Assembly (NCBI RefSeq): GCF_000359745.1
Contig: NZ_AQHN01000010.1
Span: forward strand, 1 to 64,000
Origin: Rhizobium freirei PRF 81
GTDB taxonomy: Bacteria; Pseudomonadota; Alphaproteobacteria; Rhizobiales; Rhizobiaceae
DNA length: 64,000 nt
Direction of reading: 5' to 3'
Of this stretch, positions 47,122 to 58,032 are shown one piece after another. Within the stretch, counting starts at the first letter, position 1; every line of letters begins with the position of its first letter. The translations under genes and the position numbers were made by a program. Under the pieces are notes generated by a model. The model ran no database searches, was not told the DNA's origin, and saw only the letters and a list, made by a program, of their open reading frames with translations.

Positions 47122-47676
47122 ATGAGAGCTTCCGACGCAAATATCCTCATCATCCCCGGCTATACGAATTCCGGCCCCGACCACTGGCAAACGCGCTGGG
47201 AGCAGAAGCTCTCGACGGCGCGGCGCGTGGAGCAGGCCGAATGGTCCAAGCCCGTGCGCGATGATTGGGTTGCCCGCATTGCCGAAGAGGTGAACGCTTC
47301 GGACAAGCCCGTCGTGCTCGTGGCGCACTCGCTCGGCGTCCCCTCGGTGATCCATGCGATCCCGCATTTTCGCAACAAGGTCGCAGGCGCTTTCTTCGTG
47401 GCACCGCCCGATGTCGCCAACCCCGGCATCCGGCCCAAGCATCTGATGACGTTCGGCCCCTATCCCCGCGATCCGCTGCCGTTTCCGTCGATGACGATTG
47501 CAAGCCGCAACGACCCCTTCGGCACCTATGAGCATGCCGACGACATCGCGAGCAGCTGGGGCTCTCTGCTGATCGACGCCGGAGAATCCGGCCATATCAA
47601 CAGCGAATCCGGGCACGGCCCCTGGCCGGAAGGCACGATGGTATTCGCCAAGTTCCTGAGCCAGTTGAAGCCGTGA
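47122..47676 (+). CDS. RBBP9/YdeN family serine hydrolase
   Basis: A 184-residue small alpha/beta hydrolase: LIIPGYTNSGPDHWQTRWE near the N-terminus, the nucleophile Ser in LVAHSLGVPSV, an Asp in ASRNDPFGTYEHA, and the C-terminal GESGHINSESGHGPWPEG with the His. This is the RBBP9/YdeN (PF06821) family, of unknown natural substrate. The ATG at 47122 begins the conserved part; no clear ribosome binding site is seen. Confidence 0.88.
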   Translation: MRASDANILIIPGYTNSGPDHWQTRWEQKLSTARRVEQAEWSKPVRDDWVARIAEEVNASDKPVVLVAHSLGVPSVIHAIPHFRNKVAGAFFVAPPDVANPGIRPKHLMTFGPYPRDPLPFPSMTIASRNDPFGTYEHADDIASSWGSLLIDAGESGHINSESGHGPWPEGTMVFAKFLSQLKP

Positions 47677-47940
47677 TTGCCGGGAAACAGGTGTATAATG
47701 GATACGGCCGGCCTCACTAGCCTGTGAAGTACCGGCCACCTTCATTCCATCGTCGGATAAAAGCCTGTAAAACAGGCCCAGACAGGATCCTGATTCCTAG
47801 CATTGGCGCCCCGCCAAAGCTGGAATTCCAAGGAAGGAGGCGCAGGCGGATTGTGAATTCGCTTCTTATCCGTTATGGGGACGCCCACATACGATCCACT
47901 TGCGCTTTCCCAGGAGCGCCAAAGACAGAGAACAATACCA
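47677..47940 (+). other. Leader/intergenic region before purC with several hairpins
   Basis: 264 bp without a convincing gene. It contains GTATAATGG (47690-47698) as a possible -10 box, a 6-bp stem GCCTGT-AAA-ACAGGC (47763-47777), a second 6-bp stem TTGGCG-CCC-CGCCAA (47803-47817), and GAATTC/GGATCC-type short palindromes. No known riboswitch was recognised. It may be a structured 5' leader of the purine operon, or the end of the upstream transcript. Confidence 0.35.
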
Positions 47941-48705
47941 ATGAACCGTCGCCGCCGTATCTACGAAGGCAAGGCCAAGATCCTTTACGAAGGGCCTGAG
48001 CCGGGCACGCTGATCCAGTTCTTCAAGGACGACGCCACCGCCTTCAACAAGAAGAAGCATGAAGTCATCGATGGCAAGGGTGTTCTGAACAATCGCATCT
48101 GCGAGTATATCTTCAGCCATCTGAACAAGATCGGCATTCCCACCCATTTCATCCGCCGCCTCAACATGCGCGAGCAGCTGATCAAGGAAGTGGAGATGAT
48201 TCCGCTCGAGATCGTCGTGCGCAACGTTGCCGCCGGCTCGCTCTCCAAGCGCCTCGGCATCGAGGAAGGCGTGGTGCTGCCGCGTTCGATCATCGAATTC
48301 TACTACAAGTCCGACGCGCTCGAAGACCCGATGGTTTCCGAAGAGCACATCACCGCCTTCGGCTGGGCCAATCCGGCCGAACTTGATGACATCATGGCGC
48401 TCGCCATCCGCGTCAACGACTTCATGACCGGCCTGTTCCTTGGCGTCGGCATCCAGCTCGTCGATTTCAAGATCGAATGCGGACGCCTGTTCGAAGGCGA
48501 CATGATGCGCATCATCCTCGCCGACGAAATCTCGCCGGACAGCTGCCGTCTCTGGGACATCGAAACCCACGAGAAGATGGACAAGGATCGATTCCGCCGT
48601 GACATGGGCGGTCTGCTCGAAGCCTATTCCGAAGTGGCGCGCCGCCTCGGCATCATCAATGAAAACGAACCCGTGCGCGGCACGGGGCCGGTTCTCGTCA
48701 AGTAA
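47941..48705 (+). CDS. purC: SAICAR synthetase (PurC)
   Basis: Condenses CAIR with aspartate in purine synthesis. The 254-residue protein has the typical [20 protein letters not shown] opening, [19 protein letters not shown] in the ATP-binding region, and [18 protein letters not shown] plus [14 protein letters not shown] in the active site. The ATG at 47941 is clear, although the region just upstream lacks a strong Shine-Dalgarno (AGAACAATACCA). It is followed by purS after 17 bp. Confidence 0.95.
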   Translation: MNRRRRIYEGKAKILYEGPEPGTLIQFFKDDATAFNKKKHEVIDGKGVLNNRICEYIFSHLNKIGIPTHFIRRLNMREQLIKEVEMIPLEIVVRNVAAGSLSKRLGIEEGVVLPRSIIEFYYKSDALEDPMVSEEHITAFGWANPAELDDIMALAIRVNDFMTGLFLGVGIQLVDFKIECGRLFEGDMMRIILADEISPDSCRLWDIETHEKMDKDRFRRDMGGLLEAYSEVARRLGIINENEPVRGTGPVLVK

Positions 48706-48722
48706 GTTCAGGAAGGACAATC

Positions 48723-48965
48723 GTGATCAAGGCTCGTGTAACCGTCACGCTGAAGAACGGCGTTCTCGATCCGCAGGGCAAGGCAATCGAAGGTGCGCTC
48801 GGCGCACTCGGCTTTGACGGCGTTCATCAGGTCCGCCAGGGCAAGGTCTTCGATCTCGAGCTGGAAGGCACCGACAAGGCCAAGGCCGAAGCCGATCTGA
48901 AGGCCATGTGCGAAAAGCTCCTCGCCAACACGGTGATCGAGAACTTCGCCATTTCGATCGACTGA
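48723..48965 (+). CDS. purS: Phosphoribosylformylglycinamidine synthase subunit PurS
   Basis: An 80-residue PurS, the small dimeric linker of the three-part FGAM synthase (PurL, PurQ, PurS). The RVTVTLKNGVLDPQGKAIEGA opening (in parts) and VIENFAISI end are typical. The start is GTG with GGAAGGA at five bases. purQ follows after 102 bp. Confidence 0.94.
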   Translation: MIKARVTVTLKNGVLDPQGKAIEGALGALGFDGVHQVRQGKVFDLELEGTDKAKAEADLKAMCEKLLANTVIENFAISID

Positions 48966-49067
48966 TTGTCCTCTTTCGCGAGCCATTCTTCCTTTGCTTG
49001 AGGCAATGGAGTATGGCTCACGAAGCACTTCCAGCGATCATCCCTAGCCTTTTGCGGGAACAGCACC

Positions 49068-49739
49068 ATGAAATCAGCAGTCGTCCAACTCCCCGGCCTC
49101 AATCGCGATCGCGACATGATCGCGGCACTGACCAAGATTTCCGGCCATGCGCCGGTGACCGTCTGGCAGACAGAGACCGAGATCCCGGATGTCGACCTGA
49201 TCGTCATTCCCGGCGGTTTCTCCTATGGCGACTATCTGCGCTGCGGCGCGATCGCCGCCCGCATGCCGATCATGCAGGCAATCAAGGACAAGGCCGACAA
49301 GGGCGTCAAGGTTCTCGGCGTCTGCAACGGTTTCCAGATCCTGCTGGAAGCAGGCATGCTGCCCGGCGCGCTGATGCGCAATGCCTCGCTGAAATTCGTC
49401 TGCCGTGAAGTGAAGCTCGAAGTCGTGAATGCTGAGACGGAATTCACCAGCGCCTATGCCAAGGGCCAGGTCATCCGCAGCCCCGTCGCACATCACGACG
49501 GCAACTATTTTGCCGATTCCGAGACGCTGAAGGCGATCGAAGGCAACGGCGAGGTGGTCTTCCGCTATGCCGAAGGCACCAATCCCAACGGCTCGGTCAA
49601 CGACATCGCCGGCGTCATCAATGCCAAGGGCAATGTGCTTGGCATGATGCCGCACCCGGAAAATCTGATCGAGGCGGCGCATGGCGGCAATGACGGCCGC
49701 GGCCTCTTCGCCTCCGCCCTCGGCGTTATCGCCGCTTGA
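49068..49739 (+). CDS. purQ: Phosphoribosylformylglycinamidine synthase subunit PurQ (glutaminase)
   Basis: A 223-residue class I glutamine amidotransferase that feeds ammonia to PurL. The catalytic Cys86 is in [11 protein letters not shown]; the His-Glu pair is in [10 protein letters not shown], with [18 protein letters not shown] near the start. In this window purL is about 5.8 kb further on, with unrelated genes between. The ATG at 49068 is well placed. The 102-bp gap before it contains a short inverted pair (GAGCCATTCTT/... GTATGGCTC) of uncertain meaning. Confidence 0.95.
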   Translation: MKSAVVQLPGLNRDRDMIAALTKISGHAPVTVWQTETEIPDVDLIVIPGGFSYGDYLRCGAIAARMPIMQAIKDKADKGVKVLGVCNGFQILLEAGMLPGALMRNASLKFVCREVKLEVVNAETEFTSAYAKGQVIRSPVAHHDGNYFADSETLKAIEGNGEVVFRYAEGTNPNGSVNDIAGVINAKGNVLGMMPHPENLIEAAHGGNDGRGLFASALGVIAA

Positions 49740-49867
49740 TAGATCGCCAAGGCCTGGCGCCGACATCATAAAATCGACGTCTTTGCGCAAAACAGCAGGG
49801 CGTCGAAAAATAATCAGTTCGGCATATCTGCAAGCCAGATCTAACCGCTTCATTGGAAATGAGATTA

Positions 49868-50278
49868 ATGCGCCCTCGCCTCCCGACAGGACTTCATTCC
49901 GCCGCTGCCATCGCAATGCTTGGGCTTCTGGTCACCTCTTGCGGCGGTCCGCGCCCTCCGAGCATCAGCGCTACCGATCACAGCGCCTTGTCGACGATGG
50001 AACGCGTGATGCTCAATGCCAGCGCCTGCTGGTTCAAGTCGTCCGACCCGGCTTTCGCGGGCTATCAGCTTTCTCCGGAGCTCAATTCCTTTACCGGTCG
50101 CCCGCGCATTCTCGTGGTCGACAAGAAGCATCCGACCGGCCGGCCGTCGCTCGTTGTCCAGGCGGAAGGCAGTCCGGCCCAATTGCAGGCCTTCGGTCCG
50201 ATGATGAACGGCGCCTCCGGCGGCCGTATCACGGGCGATGTCAATCGTTGGGCTGCGGGTTCGAAGAACTGCAGTTAA
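49868..50278 (+). CDS. Putative lipoprotein of unknown function
   Basis: A 136-residue protein with a lipoprotein signal ending in LVTSC (lipobox, Cys about residue 25). The mature part has one conserved-looking Cys pair (SACWFKSSD, SKNCS) that may form a disulfide. No domain recognised. Start choice is uncertain: ATGs at 49859 and 49868 are both possible; the second keeps about ten bases between GGA and the start. It is followed by a P-loop protein gene after 79 bp. Confidence 0.7.
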   Translation: MRPRLPTGLHSAAAIAMLGLLVTSCGGPRPPSISATDHSALSTMERVMLNASACWFKSSDPAFAGYQLSPELNSFTGRPRILVVDKKHPTGRPSLVVQAEGSPAQLQAFGPMMNGASGGRITGDVNRWAAGSKNCS

Positions 50279-50357
50279 GGCCGATGGCCTGAACCCAGCC
50301 GCTTTTTGCAAGACCGAGCCGACGCATGACGTGCCCTCAGTCACAGGGATCATTGTC

Positions 50358-50891
50358 ATGGATAGATTTGTCATTCTCTCAGGCTGCTCGGGCGGCGGTA
50401 AATCGACCTTGCTCGAAGCGCTCCGGCTTCGCGGACACCATGTCGTCGAAGAACCGGGTCGACGCATCGTTGCGCAAGAACTGGATACCGGCGGCTCGGC
50501 GCTGCCCTGGGCGGATCTGACCGCCTTCATACGCCGGGCGATCGACATGTCGCTCTCCGACCGCGAAGCAGCGGCGGCGCTTTCGGGGATCGTCTTTTTC
50601 GACAGGGGGTTGATAGACGCAGCGTCAGCGCTTCAGCACATGACTGGCGAACGCGCATTGACGTCGTACGGTCAACAGCATCGCTACAACAGCCATGTCT
50701 TTCTCACACCTCCCTGGCCGGAAATATATGTCGGGGACCATGAGCGGAGACATGATTTGTCGGAGGCGATCGCCGAATACGAACGGCTGATCGTCGATTA
50801 TCCCGCGCTCGGCTATGAGGTTCACATTCTGCCCAAGGTCGGAGTCGAGGCCCGCGCCGATTTCGTAGTCTCGACGCTGGGCTTGCCTTGA
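50358..50891 (+). CDS. AAA_28-type P-loop ATPase/kinase-like protein
   Basis: A 177-residue protein with an N-terminal P-loop GCSGGGKST (Lys15) and a VFFDRGLIDAAS motif typical of the AAA_28 group of small kinase-like ATPases, which are often annotated as predicted ATPases. VVEEPGRRIVAQEL after the first helix is also family-typical. Target unknown. The ATG at 50358 has AGGGA eight bases upstream; the frame before it overlaps the lipoprotein end and is not supported. Confidence 0.85.
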   Translation: MDRFVILSGCSGGGKSTLLEALRLRGHHVVEEPGRRIVAQELDTGGSALPWADLTAFIRRAIDMSLSDREAAAALSGIVFFDRGLIDAASALQHMTGERALTSYGQQHRYNSHVFLTPPWPEIYVGDHERRHDLSEAIAEYERLIVDYPALGYEVHILPKVGVEARADFVVSTLGLP

Positions 50892-50934
50892 TCGCCGCAC
50901 AGCCGCTGTAAGGGCAGGAGCGCAGCGTCGCCGT

Positions 50935-51180
50935 TCAGTCCCAGAAAAACGACTTCTTGGCTTCGGCATTCGCTTCGCGACGTGTGAGGCCGATATCGCG
51001 CAATTGTTCGTCCGTAAGTTCTCGCAGGACCCAGCGGCTCTCGCGCTTCTCCATCCAGCGAAGAATGGGCAGCCATAGACGACGCATAGGATGCGACTTT
51101 GGCTGCGTCGCCCTGCTCTCCGGGCGCGCCACGCGGGCATCAACCGCTTCAGACGCGCGCATTGCATCAATTGTACTCAT
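50935..51180 (-). CDS. DUF1127 small protein
   Basis: An 81-residue protein whose C-terminal half is a DUF1127 domain: RWMEKRESRWVLRELTDEQL and RDIGLTRREANAEAKKSFFWD. DUF1127 proteins are short Arg-rich proteins common in rhizobia; some bind RNA or regulate phosphate and stress genes. The start at 51180 is chosen for CGGA seven bases upstream; an ATG at 51186 is also present. It is divergent from the MocR gene (104 bp). Confidence 0.82.
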   Translation of the reverse strand: MSTIDAMRASEAVDARVARPESRATQPKSHPMRRLWLPILRWMEKRESRWVLRELTDEQLRDIGLTRREANAEAKKSFFWD

Positions 51181-51200
51181 TTTCATATCCGTTTTGTCGT

Positions 51201-51281
51201 GACAATCCAGGCGCACCGAGCCAAACGATGCAATTGACTCATAGTATTGACTCCAACACGGAGACAATCTAGGAAATTGTC
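51201..51281. promoter_or_regulatory. Repeat-rich regulatory region between the DUF1127 gene and the MocR gene
   Basis: Direct repeat ATTGACTC (51233-51240 and 51246-51253, 13-bp period) and inverted repeat GACAAT-N7-ATTGTC (51263-51281); another GACAAT at 51201. TTGACT (51247-51252), 17 bp, TAGGAA (51270-51275) could be a rightward promoter, with transcription starting only a few bases before the ATG at 51285. MocR regulators often bind direct repeats, so autoregulation is plausible; inference. Confidence 0.45.
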
Positions 51282-51284
51282 ATT

Positions 51285-52703
51285 ATGACAAATTGGCTCC
51301 CTGACATTTCCAGTGGCAACGGACCGGTCTATATCCGCGTTGCCGACAGCATCGAAAACGCGATCACGCATGGCGTCCTGCCGCCCGGCACGAAGCTGCC
51401 GCCGCAACGCAATCTCGCCTATGATATTGGCGTGACCATCGGCACGGTGAGCCGCGCCTATGCTCTGGTGCACGAGCGCGGTCTCGTCGCCGGCGAAGTC
51501 GGTCGCGGCACCTATGTGCTGGAGCGTTCGAATGGGAAGCAGATCGAGCAGGTGGATCCGATCACGCAGGCGCTCGCCGGCACGCGCGGCCTGAATACGC
51601 CGGATGCGAAAATACGTTTCGATACGACAGCCGCCCCCGATATCGGCCAGGGAGAAATTATCGGAAAGCTCTTTGCTGACATCAGCATCGATCACCGGTC
51701 AGAAATCTCGTCATACTCGCGGAATTTCCCGGTAAGCTGGTTCGAGGCGGGGCAGATCTGGCTCGCCCGCAATGGCTGGAAGCCGGCAATCGAGACGGTC
51801 GTACCGACGCTGGGCGCCCACGCCGGCGCGATCGCCGTCATTTCGGCCGTAACGTCTCCAGGTGACAAGATCGTCTTCGAAAATCTGACCTACACCCAGA
51901 TCAGCCGTGCAACCCGCCTCCTTGGGCGCCGCTCGATCCTGGTCGACTCCGACGAACACGGCATGATTCCGGACGATTTCGAGCGCCTGTGCCAGCAGCA
52001 GCACCCTCGCCTCGCTTTCCTGATGCCGACGGCGCATAATCCCACTCTGGTGACAATGCCGGAGGCGCGGCGCCGCGCCATCGCCGCCATCGCACGTCGT
52101 CACAGCGTCTGGCTGATCGAGGACGATCTCTATGGCGGCATGACGGGCGACCAGAACCCGCTGATGGCCGCCATCGCGCCGGAACGGACTTTCGTGGTCA
52201 GCAGCCTGGCGAAGGCGGTCACGGCCGGCGTGCGCGGCGGCTGGGTCGCCTGCCCGCCGCATTTCGCGCAGCGCATCAAGGTCACGCACAAGATGACCAC
52301 CGGCGGCCTGCCGTTCATTTTGGCAGAAACCTGCGCGCGACTCGTGCTGGAAGGCCATGCGCTGGACCTGCGCCGCAAGTCGATCGAGGAAATCAGGGCG
52401 CGAGAACAGATCGCTCAGCAGGCGCTATCGGGATTCGAGTTCAATTCGCATCCGCACCTGCCGTTCCTCTGGCTGAAGCTGCCGGAGCCTTGGCTGTCCG
52501 GCACCTTCAAGAATGCGGCCATCGCCGACGGCGTACTCGTTGACGATGAGGACGAGTTCAAGGCCGCGCGCATGGAAAAGGTCTATCACCGCGTTCGCGT
52601 CGCCTTCTCCTCGCCCCGACGGCGCGAGGACGTCGAAGCCGGCTTCATGACCCTGCGCCGACTACTGGAAAACGGCTCGTCAGGCTACGATAGTCACATT
52701 TAA
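51285..52703 (+). CDS. MocR family regulator (GntR HTH plus aminotransferase domain)
   Basis: A 472-residue PLP-dependent transcriptional regulator. The N-terminal winged helix (about residues 12-78) is LPPQRNLAYDIGVTIGTVSRAYALVHERGL in two parts, the C-terminal aminotransferase class I fold (about 110-465) has the PLP Lys310 in SSLAKAVTAGVRGGW, and the KLPEPWLSG segment is typical. Ligand unknown. It is divergent from the DUF1127 gene; downstream at 52822 is a lipid A deacylase-like gene. Target genes cannot be assigned. Confidence 0.9.
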   Translation: MTNWLPDISSGNGPVYIRVADSIENAITHGVLPPGTKLPPQRNLAYDIGVTIGTVSRAYALVHERGLVAGEVGRGTYVLERSNGKQIEQVDPITQALAGTRGLNTPDAKIRFDTTAAPDIGQGEIIGKLFADISIDHRSEISSYSRNFPVSWFEAGQIWLARNGWKPAIETVVPTLGAHAGAIAVISAVTSPGDKIVFENLTYTQISRATRLLGRRSILVDSDEHGMIPDDFERLCQQQHPRLAFLMPTAHNPTLVTMPEARRRAIAAIARRHSVWLIEDDLYGGMTGDQNPLMAAIAPERTFVVSSLAKAVTAGVRGGWVACPPHFAQRIKVTHKMTTGGLPFILAETCARLVLEGHALDLRRKSIEEIRAREQIAQQALSGFEFNSHPHLPFLWLKLPEPWLSGTFKNAAIADGVLVDDEDEFKAARMEKVYHRVRVAFSSPRRREDVEAGFMTLRRLLENGSSGYDSHI

Positions 52704-52821
52704 GCAAGACTCTTAGTTTATCGACAGCGATCTTGCGAAATTCCGGCCCTGCCGTCTCGACACCTAGCCCCCCACCATTCTATGGATATTTAGGGATTCG
52801 CCCGCCATTCAGGGGGAGTGC

Positions 52822-53436
52822 ATGGCTATCGACAGTGTTTCAGCATGCGTTTCGCGTAAGAGTTTAGTAGCGAGTTTTCTAGCAATCAGCTCCATATTTG
52901 CTGCGGAGGCATCCGCCGCAACCGCCGCCGATCAGGTAGCGGTCGCCTCCGGCCCGAAAGTCTTTGACGAACTGCGTTTCGGAGCAAGCGCCTCCATCCA
53001 GGGTGGCCGTGACCACGAAAAGGGCGTGTTCCCTGATGTCCAGGTGCTCTTCAATCCGTTCGGCTACAATCCGACCGACAACTGGAAAGATCAGCTGACG
53101 CATCCACGTATCCATTTGGGAACGTCGATCGGCACCGCAGGCTCCGCCACGCAGGTTTATGGCGGTCTCTCCTGGACGCTGACGAACAGCAACGGCATTT
53201 TCACGGAACTCGGCTTCGGCGGAACAGTCCATACCGGCAATCTCGACGATTGGCAGGACCACGGCCCGATGCTCGGCTGTCGGCTGCTCTTCCACGAATA
53301 TGCAGGCCTCGGATATAATTTCGACAATCACTGGAACATGATGGCGCAGGTTGCCCATTCGTCGCACGCCAATCTTTGCGACGGCCCGAATGGCGGCATG
53401 ACGCGCGTAGGCCTCATGGTCGGCTACAAGTTCTGA
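52822..53436 (+). CDS. PagL-like lipid A 3-O-deacylase (acyloxyacyl hydrolase)
   Basis: A 204-residue outer-membrane beta-barrel enzyme with a signal peptide (cleavage near ASA|AT, residue 32). The PagL-family catalytic residues can be read as His179 and Ser181 in QVAHSSHANLC, with strands of alternating hydrophobicity and a C-terminal Phe (GLMVGYKF), usual for barrel insertion. Such enzymes remove a 3-O-linked acyl chain from lipid A and change host recognition of LPS. GGGGGAGTGC precedes the ATG. It is preceded by the MocR gene after 118 bp. Confidence 0.85.
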   Translation: MAIDSVSACVSRKSLVASFLAISSIFAAEASAATAADQVAVASGPKVFDELRFGASASIQGGRDHEKGVFPDVQVLFNPFGYNPTDNWKDQLTHPRIHLGTSIGTAGSATQVYGGLSWTLTNSNGIFTELGFGGTVHTGNLDDWQDHGPMLGCRLLFHEYAGLGYNFDNHWNMMAQVAHSSHANLCDGPNGGMTRVGLMVGYKF

Positions 53437-53490
53437 CGAGCGGAGAGCGGCCGCCAATGGCCGCGTCTTCCCCGGCATCCATGATGACGC

Positions 53491-54480
53491 TCACAAGGCC
53501 TCGTCTGCGCGCGGGAGCTTGCGGGTAGAGGTATCGGAGAACCGCGCCTCCATCGGCGAAAGGCCCTGCGGATTAGGCTCTGTCAGACAGCCGTAGAGCT
53601 CCGGGCGGCGGCCGCGAATCCAGCGCTGCCCCGTGCATTTGTCCAGCAGACCAAGATCGATCTCAGTAGTCACCATTGCGTCGGCCGCCTGCCAGGTCTC
53701 GACCAGAATGCGGCCATAGGGATCTAGGATCATGGCATTGCCTGTGCGCACCTCATCCTCGTCCTGACCGACGCCATTGCTGAAGACCAGAAACATCCCA
53801 TTGTCATGCGCGCGAGACGGCAGCCAGCGCATAAACCACTCCCGACCGTTGGGACCGCGAATTTCGGCTTCGATCGCTTCCGGGTCTTCGTGACGGCGGG
53901 TCCATTTTTCGACCGGAATTCGCTTCATTCCATGCGGACTGACGGAATAGCCGCCGCCCGCCTGATGAGGCGCGATCAGCATTTCCGCACCAAGCAGGGC
54001 GTTTGCTCGCGCGTTTTCGACGAGATTATTGTCCCAGCAAATCAGAATGCCGGCGCGGACGCCCCAAGGCGTATCGAAAACCGTGTAACTATTGCCGCTG
54101 GAAATGAGGCGATGCTCCCAGGCATGCAGCTTGCGATGGCAATGAATTTGCCCGTCCGGCATGCAGACGGCGTAGCTGTTGTACAAGGATTGATCCTCGT
54201 CCAGCTCCAGGAATCCCGCGCCGATCGCAATTCCCTTCTCGCGCGCCAAGGCAGCGACATGGGAAATCGATGGGCCGGAAAGCGGTTCGGCGAGCGCATA
54301 TAGGCCATCCCGATCCAGTTTGGGGACATGCCAATATCCGGTGATGCACATCTCGGGGAAGGCGACGAATTGGCTGCCCTCGAGAATGGCCTCATGGGTG
54401 AAATGCGCGACCCGCGAGAGATTGTAGGCTTTGTCGCTGGCCTTGTGCTGAAACTGTACGGAAGAAACTTTGAATGTCAT
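53491..54480 (-). CDS. Nitrilase/carbon-nitrogen hydrolase family protein
   Basis: A 329-residue C-N hydrolase with the catalytic triad Glu43 (FPEMCITGYW), Lys117 (HRKLHAWEH) and Cys148 (GILICWDNN). The length and the W-D-N after the Cys fit the amidase/N-carbamoyl hydrolase branches better than true nitrilases. Substrate unknown. It is transcribed divergently from a LysR gene 107 bp away, the common regulator-target arrangement. Confidence 0.9.
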   Translation of the reverse strand: MTFKVSSVQFQHKASDKAYNLSRVAHFTHEAILEGSQFVAFPEMCITGYWHVPKLDRDGLYALAEPLSGPSISHVAALAREKGIAIGAGFLELDEDQSLYNSYAVCMPDGQIHCHRKLHAWEHRLISSGNSYTVFDTPWGVRAGILICWDNNLVENARANALLGAEMLIAPHQAGGGYSVSPHGMKRIPVEKWTRRHEDPEAIEAEIRGPNGREWFMRWLPSRAHDNGMFLVFSNGVGQDEDEVRTGNAMILDPYGRILVETWQAADAMVTTEIDLGLLDKCTGQRWIRGRRPELYGCLTEPNPQGLSPMEARFSDTSTRKLPRADEAL

Positions 54481-54587
54481 GACCGATGCCTCCGATGACC
54501 TGTGGCGATTGAGTGCGTGGCATGATTTGACTGCGCCGGTTCCCTTTTGTAAAATGAAACTTTGGATTAAAAATATTCGGAAGTCGA

Positions 54588-55457
54588 ATGGAACTTAAGC
54601 TGCTACGATCGTTCGTCGAGCTTGCCGATGCGGGTCACTATGGCAGGACAGCGGCAAAGCTGTTCATTACGCAATCGACGCTAACCAAGCAGATACAGGC
54701 ATTGGAAGAGAACGTCGGAGGAGCGCTGTTCGAGCGCGGGCGGCATGGCGCGTTACTGACGCCGTTGGGCATGCTGCTGAAGCGGGAAGCACGGGCGCTC
54801 CTGCGCCTCAGCGAGGATGTCGACGTCAAGATGCGTCGCGCCAATGCCGGGCTGACCGGGCAACTGGATATCGGATTTGGCATTTCGACACTTATCATCG
54901 CGCCTGAACTCATCGCCGGATTTCGCGCGGTGACGCCGGACAGCCAGATTACGCTCAATGACTTGCCGTCGCGAGAACAGCACCAGCGCCTGCTGAGCGG
55001 CCGTCTCGACGTCGGCTTTTGCCGTGCGCCGGAGGAAAGCGAGGACTTGTCTTTCATGCCGCTCGTCGAGGAGCAACTGGCATTGGTGCTTCCCCGCGCG
55101 GTGGAATTTCCTGTTCCGGATCGAATGTCGACGTTGAACCACCTCGGCTTCGTGGCGCTTTCGCCGTCCAGTGGGCCGGGATTGGATGACCAGGTCAACC
55201 GTTGGTGTGCGGCGAACGGCTTCAAGCCGCGTATCGTTCAACATGCCGAAGATATTCTGACCGTACATGCCGTAGTGGCCGCCGGGCTGGGAGCGGCATT
55301 TTTACCCTGGCACGGCGTCAATGCTCTGGCCGGCCGCACCCATCAGCAGCCTCTTTCCGGCATGGAATCCACCTGGCCTGTCGGGCTTTGCTGGCACAGG
55401 AAGCAAGCAACGCCTCTCTTGGGCCGATTTATCGATTATGTATCGAAACATCGGTGA
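54588..55457 (+). CDS. LysR-type transcriptional regulator
   Basis: A 289-residue LysR regulator: N-terminal HTH (MELKLLRSFVELADAGHYGR and TAAKLFITQSTLTKQIQALE) and a C-terminal effector domain with a typical VGFCRAPEESEDL strand. It is divergent from the nitrilase-family gene and probably controls it. No clear T-N11-A operator is obvious by eye in the 107-bp gap. It is followed by purL after 94 bp, in which a perfect CCTGTCG-CA-CGACAGG palindrome (55462-55477) lies. Confidence 0.9.
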   Translation: MELKLLRSFVELADAGHYGRTAAKLFITQSTLTKQIQALEENVGGALFERGRHGALLTPLGMLLKREARALLRLSEDVDVKMRRANAGLTGQLDIGFGISTLIIAPELIAGFRAVTPDSQITLNDLPSREQHQRLLSGRLDVGFCRAPEESEDLSFMPLVEEQLALVLPRAVEFPVPDRMSTLNHLGFVALSPSSGPGLDDQVNRWCAANGFKPRIVQHAEDILTVHAVVAAGLGAAFLPWHGVNALAGRTHQQPLSGMESTWPVGLCWHRKQATPLLGRFIDYVSKHR

Positions 55458-55461
55458 TTTT

Positions 55462-55477
55462 CCTGTCGCACGACAGG
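55462..55477. promoter_or_regulatory. Perfect 7-2-7 palindrome between the LysR gene and purL
   Basis: CCTGTCG (55462-55468), CA, CGACAGG (55471-55477). It starts five bases after the LysR stop and is not followed by a U-run. It could be an operator or a weak terminator; no assignment made. Confidence 0.35.
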
Positions 55478-55491
55478 GAGACTTGCGCTAA

Positions 55492-57783
<2,292 letters not shown>

Positions 57784-57798
57784 ATCGAGGTACCACTC

Positions 57799-58032
57799 AT
57801 GCCCATGAACCCCGGCGATATCGAAGACATGATCAAGGCCGGCATTCCCGGTGCCAAGGTGACGATTCGCGACCTGGCCGGGGATGGCGATCACTATGCC
57901 GCAGAAGTTGTCGCGGAAGCCTTCCGCGGCAAGAGCCGCGTGCAGCAGCACCAGATGGTCTATGATGCCCTGAAGGGCAATATGGGCGGCGTGTTGCACG
58001 CCCTTGCGCTGCAGACCTCAGCGCCCGATTGA
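57799..58032 (+). CDS. BolA family protein (BolA/IbaG)
   Basis: A 77-residue BolA-like protein with GDGDHYAAEVVAEAFRGKSRV in two parts and the QQHQMVYDALKG motif containing the His used for cluster binding. BolA-like proteins form [2Fe-2S] complexes with monothiol glutaredoxins; grxD is 2.1 kb further on. The ATG at 57799 is 15 bases after purL, so cotranscription is likely. Its end overlaps a leftward hydrolase gene by 15 bases. Confidence 0.93.
   Translation: MPMNPGDIEDMIKAGIPGAKVTIRDLAGDGDHYAAEVVAEAFRGKSRVQQHQMVYDALKGNMGGVLHALALQTSAPD

Noticed and set aside
49740..49867. Possible terminator TCGACG...CGTCGA
   Set aside because: The A-run follows the stem on the plus strand, so it would only serve a minus-strand gene, and none ends there.
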